From assembly GCF_014467055.1 (NCBI RefSeq), contig NZ_CP060696.1, positions 1,798,001 to 1,862,000 of the forward strand: a stretch of DNA of 64,000 nucleotides, given 5' to 3'. Below are positions 17,710 to 25,236 of this stretch, piece after piece (the first letter of the stretch is position 1; each line of letters begins with the position of its first letter). The position numbers were made by a program, and so were the translations under genes. The notes under the pieces were generated by a model. The model saw only the letters and a program-made list of their open reading frames with translations. It had not been told where the DNA came from and ran no database searches. The stretch is from Caproicibacterium amylolyticum. GTDB lineage: Bacteria; Bacillota; Clostridia; Oscillospirales; Acutalibacteraceae.

Positions 17710-18819
17710 TAGAACCGTTTTAGAACCGGCGAGTGTATCCTCAAGCTGCTGCAAGCGGTCTGCTACTTCTTCCTGTTTATGTGGCCACAAATGACTATAT
17801 GTATTCAATGTGGTTTCTACATTCTCATGACCAAGCCTGTCCGCTATCAGTAAAGGACTAAACCCTTGCTCTATTAGCAACGAAGCATGGCTATGCCGCA
17901 AATCATGCAGCCGAATCTTCGTTACACCAGATATTTTGCAGCCTCGCTTCATCTCATGTTCAAGAAAGTATTTGGTAAATGGGAATATTCTGTCGGAATC
18001 TTTCAAGCCATAGGCAGAAGCCATATATACCCGAAGTTCATCACAAATAAAGGGCGGCAATGCAATAATGCGGTTGCTTTTAGGAGTTTTTGGAGGCGTT
18101 ACAACGTCTTCTCCATTACGGCGACTATATGTTTTACTAATGTTGACTGTGTGGACTTCAAGGTCAATGTCCGCAACCGTTAAAGCCATAAGTTCGCCTA
18201 TACGCATGCCGGAATAGTAAAGCATCTGGAACGCCATAAAAGAGCGTGGCTTATCTTTGACAGCTTCCCGGAACTCCTGATATTCGTCCAGCGTCCAGAA
18301 TTGCATTTCTTCAGCGTTCTTCTTCCCCATGCTTCCGGCCTTATGGCATGGATTCTCACGCAAGCCATAGAACCGCACAGCGTAGTTAAAAAGTGCAGTC
18401 AACTGATTATTGACCGTTTTCAAATACGTTGGAGAATATTTTTTAGTTTCTTTCCCCTGCTGATATTCTGCATTCATAAGTGTAGCCTGCCACTGCCGTA
18501 CATCTGCCGCAGAAATTGCACACAGTGGCCTTTCACCGAAGTATGGAATAATTAACTTGTCAAAAAGGAAGTGCTTGCCGTCCAGTGTGGAGCCGCGCAG
18601 CCGGGGCTTCATATCATCCAAATAAATATCGACAAATGCTGACAACTTCATATTTATATCAGCCGTCTGCTGCTTGAGAAAATCTCTTTCCCATTCGGCA
18701 GCGGCTTTTTTTGTGTCAAAACCGCGCTTCTTTTTCTTTGTTCGCTTACCTGTCCAATCGGTGAAATAGAACTGTGCTATCCATTTGCCCCGGCGGTCTG
18801 GGTCTTTATTTGCTGGCAT
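17701..18819 (-). CDS. int: Tyrosine recombinase (integrase) of the element
   Basis: A ~372-residue site-specific recombinase. An N-terminal AP2-like arm-binding domain (~1-50), SAM-like core-binding domain (~60-155) and catalytic domain follow in order. Counting from GTG 18828, catalytic residues are Arg209 (SGMRIGEL), His308/Arg311 (LHDLRHSHASLL), His334 (LGHENVETT) and Tyr344 (NTYSHL). ATG at 18819 is preferred because AAGGA is 11 bases upstream. The last codons (GSKTVL) are written by the attachment repeat, and the stop codon lies in host DNA beyond it. Confidence 0.93.
   Translation of the reverse strand: MPANKDPDRRGKWIAQFYFTDWTGKRTKKKKRGFDTKKAAAEWERDFLKQQTADINMKLSAFVDIYLDDMKPRLRGSTLDGKHFLFDKLIIPYFGERPLCAISAADVRQWQATLMNAEYQQGKETKKYSPTYLKTVNNQLTALFNYAVRFYGLRENPCHKAGSMGKKNAEEMQFWTLDEYQEFREAVKDKPRSFMAFQMLYYSGMRIGELMALTVADIDLEVHTVNISKTYSRRNGEDVVTPPKTPKSNRIIALPPFICDELRVYMASAYGLKDSDRIFPFTKYFLEHEMKRGCKISGVTKIRLHDLRHSHASLLIEQGFSPLLIADRLGHENVETTLNTYSHLWPHKQEEVADRLQQLEDTLAGSKTVLKN
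17710..17728 (+). repeat. Left attachment repeat (attL core)
   Basis: One copy of the 19-bp direct repeat TAGAACCGTTTTAGAACCG, itself two TAGAACCG units separated by TTT. It lies inside the last codons of the integrase gene. Confidence 0.85.
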
Positions 18820-18855
18820 TAGGATCACTGTCCTTCTTCTGCAGCTTTTTCTTGA

Positions 18856-19431
18856 TTATTCGTTGTCTTCCTCTATACCATTTTGCCTTATTTTTCTAAT
18901 ATAAAGTCGATCAATTAAGTCATTCACTATTTCTTTATCGCCTTGACTTAATTCAACGAATCTATCATTAACTGTAATTCCTTTTTCAGCTTTGTTTTGA
19001 ATCATGTTCAAAGAACGTTTTGCTGTTTTAAGGTTTTCTGGTTGAATAACTTCTGCCCCTCTTAAATCTTTTAATGAAGGCAGGTTGTTCTCAATAAAAT
19101 TCAAAATTCCACCAATATTTGAAATAGATAATGCAATAAGCAATTCCTCCTGCTTCCCCGTTGGATCAATAGGAGTACATTTTGATAAATCATATCCTAT
19201 TGCTTTCCTATTTGAAGATAAGGAGTCAGGCACCTGTACGTTGTCTATTAATTCAGCTATAGAAACGCCTAAAACATTAGCTATAGATCTAAGAGTTTCG
19301 ATCTTTGGATTTCTTTTGTTTGACTCATATTGTTTTATTGTTATCTCTGCTAAACCAGTTTTTTCAGCAAGTCCTTTTTGTGTTAAGCCTTGCGAGTATC
19401 TTAGCCGCTTTATGTTTTCTCCAATGCTCAA
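18856..19431 (-). CDS. XRE-family repressor of the element
   Basis: A ~191-residue protein with an N-terminal Cro/C1 helix-turn-helix (~1-60: IGENIKRLRYSQGLTQKGLA, then IAELID) and an unassigned C-terminal half that likely dimerises or senses a signal. The TTG at 19431 is preferred because AGGGTGG lies upstream and yields the usual MSIGENIKRLR start; GTG at 19443 is also open. It is divergent from the excisionase-like gene across a shared operator region, the classic lysogeny switch layout, and lies just upstream of int. Confidence 0.88.
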   Translation of the reverse strand: MSIGENIKRLRYSQGLTQKGLAEKTGLAEITIKQYESNKRNPKIETLRSIANVLGVSIAELIDNVQVPDSLSSNRKAIGYDLSKCTPIDPTGKQEELLIALSISNIGGILNFIENNLPSLKDLRGAEVIQPENLKTAKRSLNMIQNKAEKGITVNDRFVELSQGDKEIVNDLIDRLYIRKIRQNGIEEDNE

Positions 19432-19455
19432 TACTCTCACCACCCTATGAAAGTA

Positions 19456-19484
19456 ATAATAGCATTAATTTTTTAAAAATACAA
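19456..19484 (-). promoter_or_regulatory. Repressor promoter
   Basis: On the minus strand TTGTAT, a 17-base spacer and TATTAT precede the XRE gene by about 25-30 bases. Confidence 0.6.
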
Positions 19485-19495
19485 TCGATTGTTAC

Positions 19496-19524
19496 TTGAC
19501 AGATTCAAAAGTATGCTATATATT
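19496..19524 (+). promoter_or_regulatory. Strong rightward promoter of the element
   Basis: TTGACA (19496-19501), exactly 17 bp, TATATT (19519-19524): a near-perfect sigmaA promoter driving the excisionase-like gene and probably the helicase. Confidence 0.75.
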
Positions 19525-19556
19525 ATATTTAGATTCAGATTGAATACCTTTTGAAT
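19503..19556. promoter_or_regulatory. Probable repressor operators
   Basis: The stretch overlapping and following the rightward promoter holds several related units: ATTCAAAAGTAT (19503-19514), the palindrome ATTCAgatTGAAT (19533-19545), and GAATACCTTTTGAATAC (19542-19558), which contains the reverse complement of the first unit with one extra base. This is typical of XRE binding sites. Confidence 0.5.
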
Positions 19557-19588
19557 ACTAAAAATGATTTTTTGAGGAGGTGAACAAT

Positions 19589-19786
19589 ATGAACGGAAAT
19601 TACTATATTAATTGCCAAGAAGCATGCAGTGCACTGCATCTATCAGCTGGGCACGTTTACAAATTGTTTCGTGAGATGAATGCAGAACTTAGACAAGCCG
19701 GTTACATGACTGTTTCCGGACGTATACCACGCGCATACTTTAATAAGAAATTTTATGGTGGCATTAACAATGATAAAACTGCTTGA
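19589..19786 (+). CDS. Excisionase-like small HTH protein
   Basis: A 65-residue DNA-binding protein: 'YINCQEACSALHLSAGHVYK' forms a MerR/excisionase-like winged HTH and 'GYMTVSGRIPRAYFNKKFYG' the wing. It resembles short HTH proteins next to integrases in Firmicutes islands. ATG at 19589 is set by GAGGAGGTG 6 bases upstream. It is the first gene of the rightward transcript under the element's repressor; a role in excision or activation is inferred. Confidence 0.75.
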   Translation: MNGNYYINCQEACSALHLSAGHVYKLFREMNAELRQAGYMTVSGRIPRAYFNKKFYGGINNDKTA

Positions 19787-19863
19787 CCGTTAACTCCTTG
19801 AAAAGCAGTCAGAAAGGAGAAAGCAATATAATAACATAGCATTTCCAAAGGGGGTTGAGAAAA

Positions 19864-21477
19864 TTGGCAAAAACAGAGAAGACCGTTGACATAGTAGAAA
19901 AGTTCTTACGTGAACTCGATGCAAGCAATGTTATAGCTGCAGAAACGTTTGAGACATTATACGATACCGGCGGTGATGAACTGAAAAAGCGGCAGAATCT
20001 TATCCGCCTAAGACAGAGAGCTGCAGCATTAAATGTAAAAGTTGCTGATTTTGACACTTGCCGCAAAGGGTTTGAGATCAATCAACGCAATGCGAAAGCA
20101 AAACACAAACCAGAAAGTCAAAAAGATGATAACGTATTAGACCATGACAGCAATCCATATATGCACAACAAAGAAATCAGTGATAAAGAGTTCTATGACT
20201 TTTTCATAAAAAAATATCCGGAACTTCACTGCATCCGGGGCCTATTTTATAGCCTGACCGGAGAAGTACCCCGAAAAAAGCTTGAAGCAGTAATACAAAA
20301 AGAAATTGCCCTATGCTATCAGCACAATACAGCGAAGAAGGTCAAATCTCTTGCAGATTTTATTGAAAACGCAACCTATATGGACCCGCCCGTCCCGGAA
20401 GCGAACCGCGTTAACGTAAGGAATGGCACAATCTACATAGACAAAGATTATAAACGACGGTTTGCGTCGGGCAACATACACTTCTGCTTAAATCGCATTG
20501 ATACGCCATATGACCCGAATGCAGCAAAACCAGAAAAATGGCTAACCTTCTTATCTGAATTGCTGGAACAAGAAGACGTAAAAACATTACAGCAGTATTT
20601 GGGATATTGCTTGATACCCACGACAGCAGCACAAAAAATGCTCTTCATCATTGGTGAGGGTGGCTGCGGAAAAAGTGTCATAGGTAAAGTTGCAAAACGC
20701 TTGTTTGGCCTAACAAACATAGCAACCGGCAAGTTAGGCGACTTAGAGGAAAATCAGTTCCAAGCTGCAAATTTGGAAAACAAATTACTTTTTATTGATG
20801 ATGACTTAAAAACGGCATGTTGTAAGGAAAGTGCCATAGTAAAAGAACTTGTTACATGTGACGGTCATATGTTATTGGAAAGAAAAGGTGTACAAGCCTA
20901 TCAAGGTACTATGTACTGCCGACTGCTAGCATTTGGCAACCAAAGTTTCAACACACTTCATGACCACAGCGAGGGCGCATATAGGCGACGTATCATTTTA
21001 AATACAAAGCCGAAACCTGCTGACCGAAAAGATGATAAATTCCTTGTGGAAAAGATTTGCAAGGACGAGCGACCGGGTATTCTTAACTGGATTCTTGATG
21101 GATTATATCAGCTTCAAAAGGCTGATTATGAATTTTCAATCAGCAGACAGGCAAAAGCAAATCTTGAACAATCAAAAAAGGAGGATTTTAATATAATTGC
21201 CTTTCTCCACGATAATTCTGTTATTCAATTAGGAGACGCACGAAGTTGCGAACAAACAAGTGAGGTCTATCTGAATTACGAAGTATGGTGCAGCAATAAC
21301 GCAGAAATACCGATAGCAAAACATACATTTTCAACTTATCTCAAACAGCATGCATTGGAATTACAAATTAGCTATAAAGAAAATATTTTCAAAAAAGGAA
21401 TACGGGCACGCGGATATTTTGGAATGAAACTCATGAAAACATATGAAAATATGCAAAGCTTTATACAACACACATAG
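19864..21477 (+). CDS. P4-family primase/helicase-type replication protein
   Basis: A ~537-residue protein. The C-terminal SF3 helicase has Walker A GEGGCGKS (~265-272), Walker B LLFIDDDL (~308-315) and an FGNQS sensor; a D5_N-type region precedes it. No AEP primase catalytic motif is clear in the short N-terminal part, so it may be helicase-only. TTG at 19864 is preferred because AAAGGGGG lies about 10 bases upstream; TTG 19855 is too close. It probably drives replication of the excised circle, with the octamer repeats just downstream as candidate origin. Confidence 0.88.
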   Translation: MAKTEKTVDIVEKFLRELDASNVIAAETFETLYDTGGDELKKRQNLIRLRQRAAALNVKVADFDTCRKGFEINQRNAKAKHKPESQKDDNVLDHDSNPYMHNKEISDKEFYDFFIKKYPELHCIRGLFYSLTGEVPRKKLEAVIQKEIALCYQHNTAKKVKSLADFIENATYMDPPVPEANRVNVRNGTIYIDKDYKRRFASGNIHFCLNRIDTPYDPNAAKPEKWLTFLSELLEQEDVKTLQQYLGYCLIPTTAAQKMLFIIGEGGCGKSVIGKVAKRLFGLTNIATGKLGDLEENQFQAANLENKLLFIDDDLKTACCKESAIVKELVTCDGHMLLERKGVQAYQGTMYCRLLAFGNQSFNTLHDHSEGAYRRRIILNTKPKPADRKDDKFLVEKICKDERPGILNWILDGLYQLQKADYEFSISRQAKANLEQSKKEDFNIIAFLHDNSVIQLGDARSCEQTSEVYLNYEVWCSNNAEIPIAKHTFSTYLKQHALELQISYKENIFKKGIRARGYFGMKLMKTYENMQSFIQHT

Positions 21478-21485
21478 CCCGGATA

Positions 21486-21719
21486 TACACAGACAACCAC
21501 ACAGTTTAAGTAGATGAAAAATCTCATAGTATTAATGCTTACACAGACCTACACAGATAAATTCTAATTTTATGCATAATAAAACGTTGAGATACAAATC
21601 CACCATTACTTACTTCATATAGACCAAAATGAAAAAGTCTGCGTATATTTGCGTAATTGGTTACAAACTGCTTCATAATGCAAAGTTTTCATTCTTATTA
21701 TCCTTATATTATCTGTGTA
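21486..21719. repeat. Iteron-like TACACAGA octamers (candidate origin)
   Basis: The octamer TACACAGA occurs exactly at 21486, 21540 and 21550 on the plus strand and once inverted (21712-21719), in AT-rich DNA just after the helicase gene. Initiator-helicases often bind such repeats; origin function is inferred. The rest of the 694-bp gap 21478-22171 has no gene. Confidence 0.45.
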
Positions 21720-22050
21720 ATCATACGCATTAACCAAATTATCAGCAGCTATATCATATTGAAGAACCAACAGTCCCAAAATATATTTGAGATTTTGATT
21801 CTGCGAATTTTCGAGTGTTAGAGAAAAGCAAAGCCATTGGAAAAACCAAAGGCAAAGATTAAGTGGTAATAATTACAAAAATGTCGCTTATAGCTTTATC
21901 GTAATAAAGTGGAGTCCCTTGATTTTATGCCGAAACTTTATGTTACTAAAGCAAATCCGCGACGCAACTTTATGGCGCTGAAGTGAAAAGGCAGAATTTT
22001 ATGCCGTAATTCTATGCCATTTCTAAATTCTGTGGGACGCATAGAATCCC

Positions 22051-22157
22051 GGAAAAACGGCAGGCTTTGCCTGCCTTCCCGCCACAGGTGGGAACAGTTT
22101 CCCCTTATCCCGTTTTTCTCGCAAAAAAACATTGGGCTGCACAGCAGCATTTTTTGA
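22051..22157. other. Hairpin-rich region, possible oriT or leader
   Basis: Outer inverted repeat GAAAAACGG (22052-22060) / CCGTTTTTC (22110-22118) encloses two adjacent hairpins, GGCAGGC-TTT-GCCTGCC (22059-22075) and TTCCCGCC-ACA-GGTGGGAA (22076-22094). A third hairpin GCTGC-ACA-GCAGC followed by ATTTTTT (22136-22155) looks like a terminator directly before the first small DNA-binding gene. Position ahead of probable mobilization genes fits an oriT; this is inference. Confidence 0.45.
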
Positions 22158-22171
22158 AAGGAGTACTAATC

Positions 22172-22498
22172 ATGACCGGAACAGACATCCATATCCGCAG
22201 GCTCAATCCGTCACTAATTAAGGCATTGGACGAAAAAGCAACTAAATTGAAACGCAACAGAAATGACCTAATAATTGGAATCATCGAAAATGCAGTGTCG
22301 CATGATTTATTTACGGCGACCGAAGAAAAATATCAGGCATTATCCAACCAATATATGCAGGCTTTTGAGCAAGTTGTCGAAAACAATACGCAGGTTCTTA
22401 GATGTAATACAGAAGCGTATTTGCAAATAAGGAAACTGCTAGACGGTGTTTTTGAAAACGATGATACCGAAATGGAGGAAGAAAATGCAGCTAGATGA
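22172..22498 (+). CDS. Small probable ribbon-helix-helix protein 1
   Basis: A 108-residue protein. The N-terminal part 'IHIRRLNPSLIKALDEKATK' then 'RNDLIIGIIENAVSHDL' has the strand-helix-helix pattern of Arc/CopG-type DNA-binding proteins; the rest is helical. ATG is set by AAAGGAG. It could be an accessory mobilization (relaxosome) or partition protein, given the hairpin-rich DNA upstream. No database family is recognised. It overlaps the next gene by 14 bases. Confidence 0.6.
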   Translation: MTGTDIHIRRLNPSLIKALDEKATKLKRNRNDLIIGIIENAVSHDLFTATEEKYQALSNQYMQAFEQVVENNTQVLRCNTEAYLQIRKLLDGVFENDDTEMEEENAAR

Positions 22499-22790
22499 AA
22501 ACCGAAAAGTTGAAATGCGTTTAAGAATTTCGAAACATACTCAACAAGCGATTACTGAATTCAAAAAGCAGTATGAACTGAGGACATATTCAGCTGCGGT
22601 TGAAAAAATGTGTGCAGAGTACGAAAAACTACAGAAGAAAATCGCGATTTCTCATACGCTTGGTGATATGCTTCGAGCACTTCCGCTTCTGGAAGCAAGT
22701 ATCACAGAGCAGATTAAGCAGGCGGCGCGGCCAGCACGGGAAGCACGTTATAATGCAGCGCTGTGTTTATTACTACTAAATGATATGTGA
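22485..22790 (+). CDS. Small probable ribbon-helix-helix protein 2 (MobC-like?)
   Basis: A 101-residue protein beginning MQLDENRKVEMRLRISKHTQ, followed by 'ITEFKKQYELRTYSAAVEKM', a ribbon-helix-helix-like layout, then a helical tail. It is translationally coupled to the preceding gene (14-base overlap; GAGGAAG upstream). In mobilizable elements such a pair is commonly followed by a relaxase gene; here the IS3 copy begins at its stop codon, so the following gene appears lost. Confidence 0.6.
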   Translation: MQLDENRKVEMRLRISKHTQQAITEFKKQYELRTYSAAVEKMCAEYEKLQKKIAISHTLGDMLRALPLLEASITEQIKQAARPAREARYNAALCLLLLNDM

Positions 22791-22845
22791 ACTATAGTCA
22801 AGTAAGTAGACACAATAATTAGGGAAAACATACTGGAAACAGGAA

Positions 22846-23745
22846 TTAAGCCTGATTCCAGAACAGTTCTTCTTTCTCGTTAGGTGTTAGCATTCGAAGA
22901 GAGCCATGAGGCCTTCTTGAGTTATAGTATCCTTCAATATATTGGAATATGGACAACTGTAATTCCTGTAGGGAGTGATAAGCTTTCCTGTTGGTTTCTT
23001 CTTTTTTTAGATATTTGAAGAAACTTTCACAGCAAGCATTATCAAAAGGATAGCCCTTTTTGGAAAATGATTGCACAACATTAAGAGAATCTAGAAGCTG
23101 TCGAAATGAAAAAGCAGTATACTGAGATCCTCGATCAGAATGAAACATAAGTCCAGAAGGGCAGTTTCTTCTATCATAAGCTTTTTTGAACGCAGTCATG
23201 ACGAGGTCGACATCTGGCTTGCCTGATATGTTCCAGGAGATGACTTTGCGAGAAAATAAATCCATTACAATACAAAGATAATACCATTTGCCGGCAACTT
23301 TGATGTATGTGAAATCACTTGCCCAGACAATGTTTGGAGTTTGCTGATTGAACTCCTGGTGAAGGTGGTTGGTACACTCGCCGTTGTCCCGATGCTTATA
23401 ATTTTTATAAGGTTTTTCGGTGGACATCCGTGGAAGTTTTAGAGTCCTCATCAGTCGGTACACTCGTCCGACACTGATGTTAATGCCATAATCACGCTGG
23501 AGAACATAGGTAATCTTGTAAGCTCCAAGACGTTTGTTATAATCTGCGTAGATTTTAAGAATAAGCTTTGCAATCGTTTGATTGTCTTTTGTACGATCAG
23601 CCGGTTCGGTGTTGTAATGCTTATAGTAAGTACTTCGATTAACGCCAAGAACCTTACAAAGGAGCTTGATATTGTGTTGGAAACGGAGCTTATGAATAGC
23701 TTCTAATCGTTGTTTGAGTGTGGCGTGAAGATGGCAATCGCTTTT
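22846..23745 (-). CDS. IS3-family transposase OrfB (DDE integrase part)
   Basis: An uninterrupted frame of ~299 codons without its own normal start, as expected for a frameshift-made OrfB. The catalytic rve domain has the DDE residues: Asp in WASDFTYI, Asp in FHSDRGSQY and Glu in CCESFFKYLKKEE; the C-terminus has the usual 'YIEGYYNSRRPHGSL'. The upstream helical part includes 'LLCKVLGVNRSTYYKHY'. A GTG at 23463 could start only a truncated form. Catalytic residues are intact. Confidence 0.88.
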   Translation of the reverse strand, partial: KSDCHLHATLKQRLEAIHKLRFQHNIKLLCKVLGVNRSTYYKHYNTEPADRTKDNQTIAKLILKIYADYNKRLGAYKITYVLQRDYGINISVGRVYRLMRTLKLPRMSTEKPYKNYKHRDNGECTNHLHQEFNQQTPNIVWASDFTYIKVAGKWYYLCIVMDLFSRKVISWNISGKPDVDLVMTAFKKAYDRRNCPSGLMFHSDRGSQYTAFSFRQLLDSLNVVQSFSKKGYPFDNACCESFFKYLKKEETNRKAYHSLQELQLSIFQYIEGYYNSRRPHGSLRMLTPNEKEELFWNQA

Positions 23746-23995
23746 TTAGTATAAGGAGTTCCTCCTCAAGCTGAGCATTACGCTTTTGGAGGTCTTTGAC
23801 CTGCTTAGCAGTTAGTATTTCGCCATCATCCGTTTCGACGATTGAGTATTGTTTAATCCAACGGCCAAGTGCGGTGATAGAAACGCCATACTCTTTACAG
23901 AGTGCTGCTTGTGATTTGCCGCCAGATTGATAAAGGTTGACGAGAGTTCGTTTGAAATCTTCGTCATATCGGGTTCCGGTTTTACCAGTGGACAT
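23690..23995 (-). CDS. IS3-family transposase OrfA, apparently frameshifted at its end
   Basis: A 101-residue HTH protein ('KSQAALCKEYGVSITALGRW') with a leucine-zipper-like tail. After 'EEELLILKK' the frame runs into an unusual ending (RLPSSRHTQ). One extra A in the run at 23742-23747 would restore the familiar OrfA ending KKAIAIFTP and place orfB in the -1 frame. So this copy has probably lost one A in its slippery tract. Confidence 0.82.
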   Translation of the reverse strand: MSTGKTGTRYDEDFKRTLVNLYQSGGKSQAALCKEYGVSITALGRWIKQYSIVETDDGEILTAKQVKDLQKRNAQLEEELLILKKRLPSSRHTQTTIRSYS

Positions 23996-24069
23996 GAGTA
24001 AGTGCCTCCTTTTGGGTGTCTACTTAATTATAATTGATAGTTACTTCAGGTGTCCACTTATTTAATATA

Positions 24070-24165
24070 GATCCAATGCAGTATGAAACCAATAACAAAT
24101 ATCATTATGATGTGGACAGTTCCAGATTAGTTGATGCAAAAAAGCAATTTGATAGAGTATGCTAG
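24070..24165 (+). pseudogene. C-terminal fragment of an interrupted gene
   Basis: An open stretch directly after the IS encodes a 31-residue tail (DPMQYETNNKYHYDVDSS..) ending in TAG, with no start. It looks like the surviving 3' end of a gene cut by the IS3 insertion. A relaxase is one possibility from context, but the fragment is too short to identify. Confidence 0.35.
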
Positions 24166-24221
24166 ATAAAGCACGCAACTACAAACAAGAAAAGACAGAT
24201 AGGCAGAATTGGGAAGAGTAA

Positions 24222-24370
24222 AACAATATTTCTTCTACGAATATGCTGGAACGGTTAAACAAGGAAATTCGTCATCGCACCAGTTGCGTATATTCGGCTG
24301 GTTATCACTTATCTCATGGAGTATGTGGAATACTGGTCTGTTTCCAAGTCATACTCAGTGAAAATTCCGT
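24222..24370 (+). pseudogene. IS256-family transposase remnant
   Basis: One frame reads NNISSTNMLERLNKEIRHRT and, after a frameshift and a gap of roughly ten residues, another reads AYIRLVITYLMEYVEYWSVS. Both are familiar pieces of the C-terminus of IS256/mutator-type transposases. It is a dead fragment. The following 24371-24629 holds no gene; it may include decayed IS sequence. Confidence 0.7.
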
Positions 24371-24629
24371 GCATCCGTTACTTCAATCAGCGATTTCCTT
24401 CATTTTGTAGAAGCTTTTTTGCAAATTTCCCTTAATGTAAGCTCTTACCTTGGTACCCCAAGAAGAATTAACATACAACCTGTTTCTAATCAATTCTAGG
24501 CCCCGCAAATGTCTTGGTTGAAAATCTTCCACTCATGTTTTTCTACACAAACTGGCGCATTTGACTTGACAATTCAATAAATTAAGCGAAAATGACATGT
24601 TATTTTTTGATGTAAATTTTTGTTATATA

Positions 24630-24658
24630 TTGACATTATAATAATTGTGTGGTATATT
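24630..24658 (+). promoter_or_regulatory. Strong promoter of the cargo operon
   Basis: TTGACA (24630-24635), exactly 17 bp, TATATT (24653-24658), about 60 bp before the secreted-protein gene. It is the only clear promoter before the six-gene run. Confidence 0.75.
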
Positions 24659-24716
24659 TGTCTAGGAAATATTCACAAGTATTTCCCAAAATATATTTTT
24701 AATGGAGGTAAATTAT

Positions 24717-25145
24717 ATGAAAAAAAGTAAAAAGGTCTTTTCTGTACTTGCCGCTGTTACTGTTATAACAGCATGTGCAGCTGTTCCTGCAAGCGCAGGC
24801 TCAGATGGATGGACAAGTATTCCTCTCGATAGTGGCAGAGCTCAAAGAGTAGTTGCTGAAGCACCTGTTACCGATTGCATTTCAAGACATGCATTAGTTA
24901 CAATTGCCCCGGTATCTGAAGTGTACTGCAACATAAGAGAAAAGGTAAATGGTCATTGGACTTCTATTCAAACTTATGAGCATGCGGGGCCTTGCTTTGA
25001 CTACACGATTTATTATGCCTATCCGTGCGCACCCGGTATCAAACTGGATTTGTATGTGGGTGCCCAATATCCGGGTTTTAACCAAGTTACAAGTGGTTTA
25101 TGCCAGTTTGGAGGGACCTACAAGAAGACACCTGCTACTTGCTAA
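24717..25145 (+). CDS. Small secreted six-cysteine protein, family unknown
   Basis: A 142-residue precursor. The first ~30 residues are a classical Sec signal (KKSKK, hydrophobic core FSVLAAVTVITACAAV, then PASA before GSDGW), leaving a ~110-residue exported protein with six cysteines (VTDC, VYC, GPC, YPC, GLC, ATC), which could form three disulfides. It is rich in aromatic and beta-prone residues. I do not recognise the family; a bacteriocin-like, adhesion or signalling role is open. ATG is set by GGAGG. It is first in an operon with an ABC transporter, so the transporter may protect against or respond to it. Confidence 0.7.
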   Translation: MKKSKKVFSVLAAVTVITACAAVPASAGSDGWTSIPLDSGRAQRVVAEAPVTDCISRHALVTIAPVSEVYCNIREKVNGHWTSIQTYEHAGPCFDYTIYYAYPCAPGIKLDLYVGAQYPGFNQVTSGLCQFGGTYKKTPATC

Positions 25146-25236
25146 TTTAGAGGGATCTACTAGGATATACTAAATTTCCAGAGAGAAGCATCTGCAGAAA
25201 CGGATACTTCTCTTTTTGTGCACAAGGAGAAAATTA

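Larger units (their letters stand above)
22788..24063 (-). mobile_element. IS3-family insertion sequence
   Basis: A ~1.25-kb insertion with orfA and orfB on the minus strand. The inner terminal repeat TAAGTAGACAC (22803-22813) matches GTGTCTACTTA (24017-24027) exactly; a second near-copy GTGTCCACTTA is at 24050-24060, so the right end may lie beyond the first match. Precise ends and a target duplication could not be fixed; stated limits are approximate. Confidence 0.8.

Noticed and set aside
17346..17712. Overlapping frames in the left flank, including a hydrophobic 58-codon frame ending at the attachment repeat
   Set aside because: No usable Shine-Dalgarno, T/G-rich low-complexity composition; a promoter alone is not enough.
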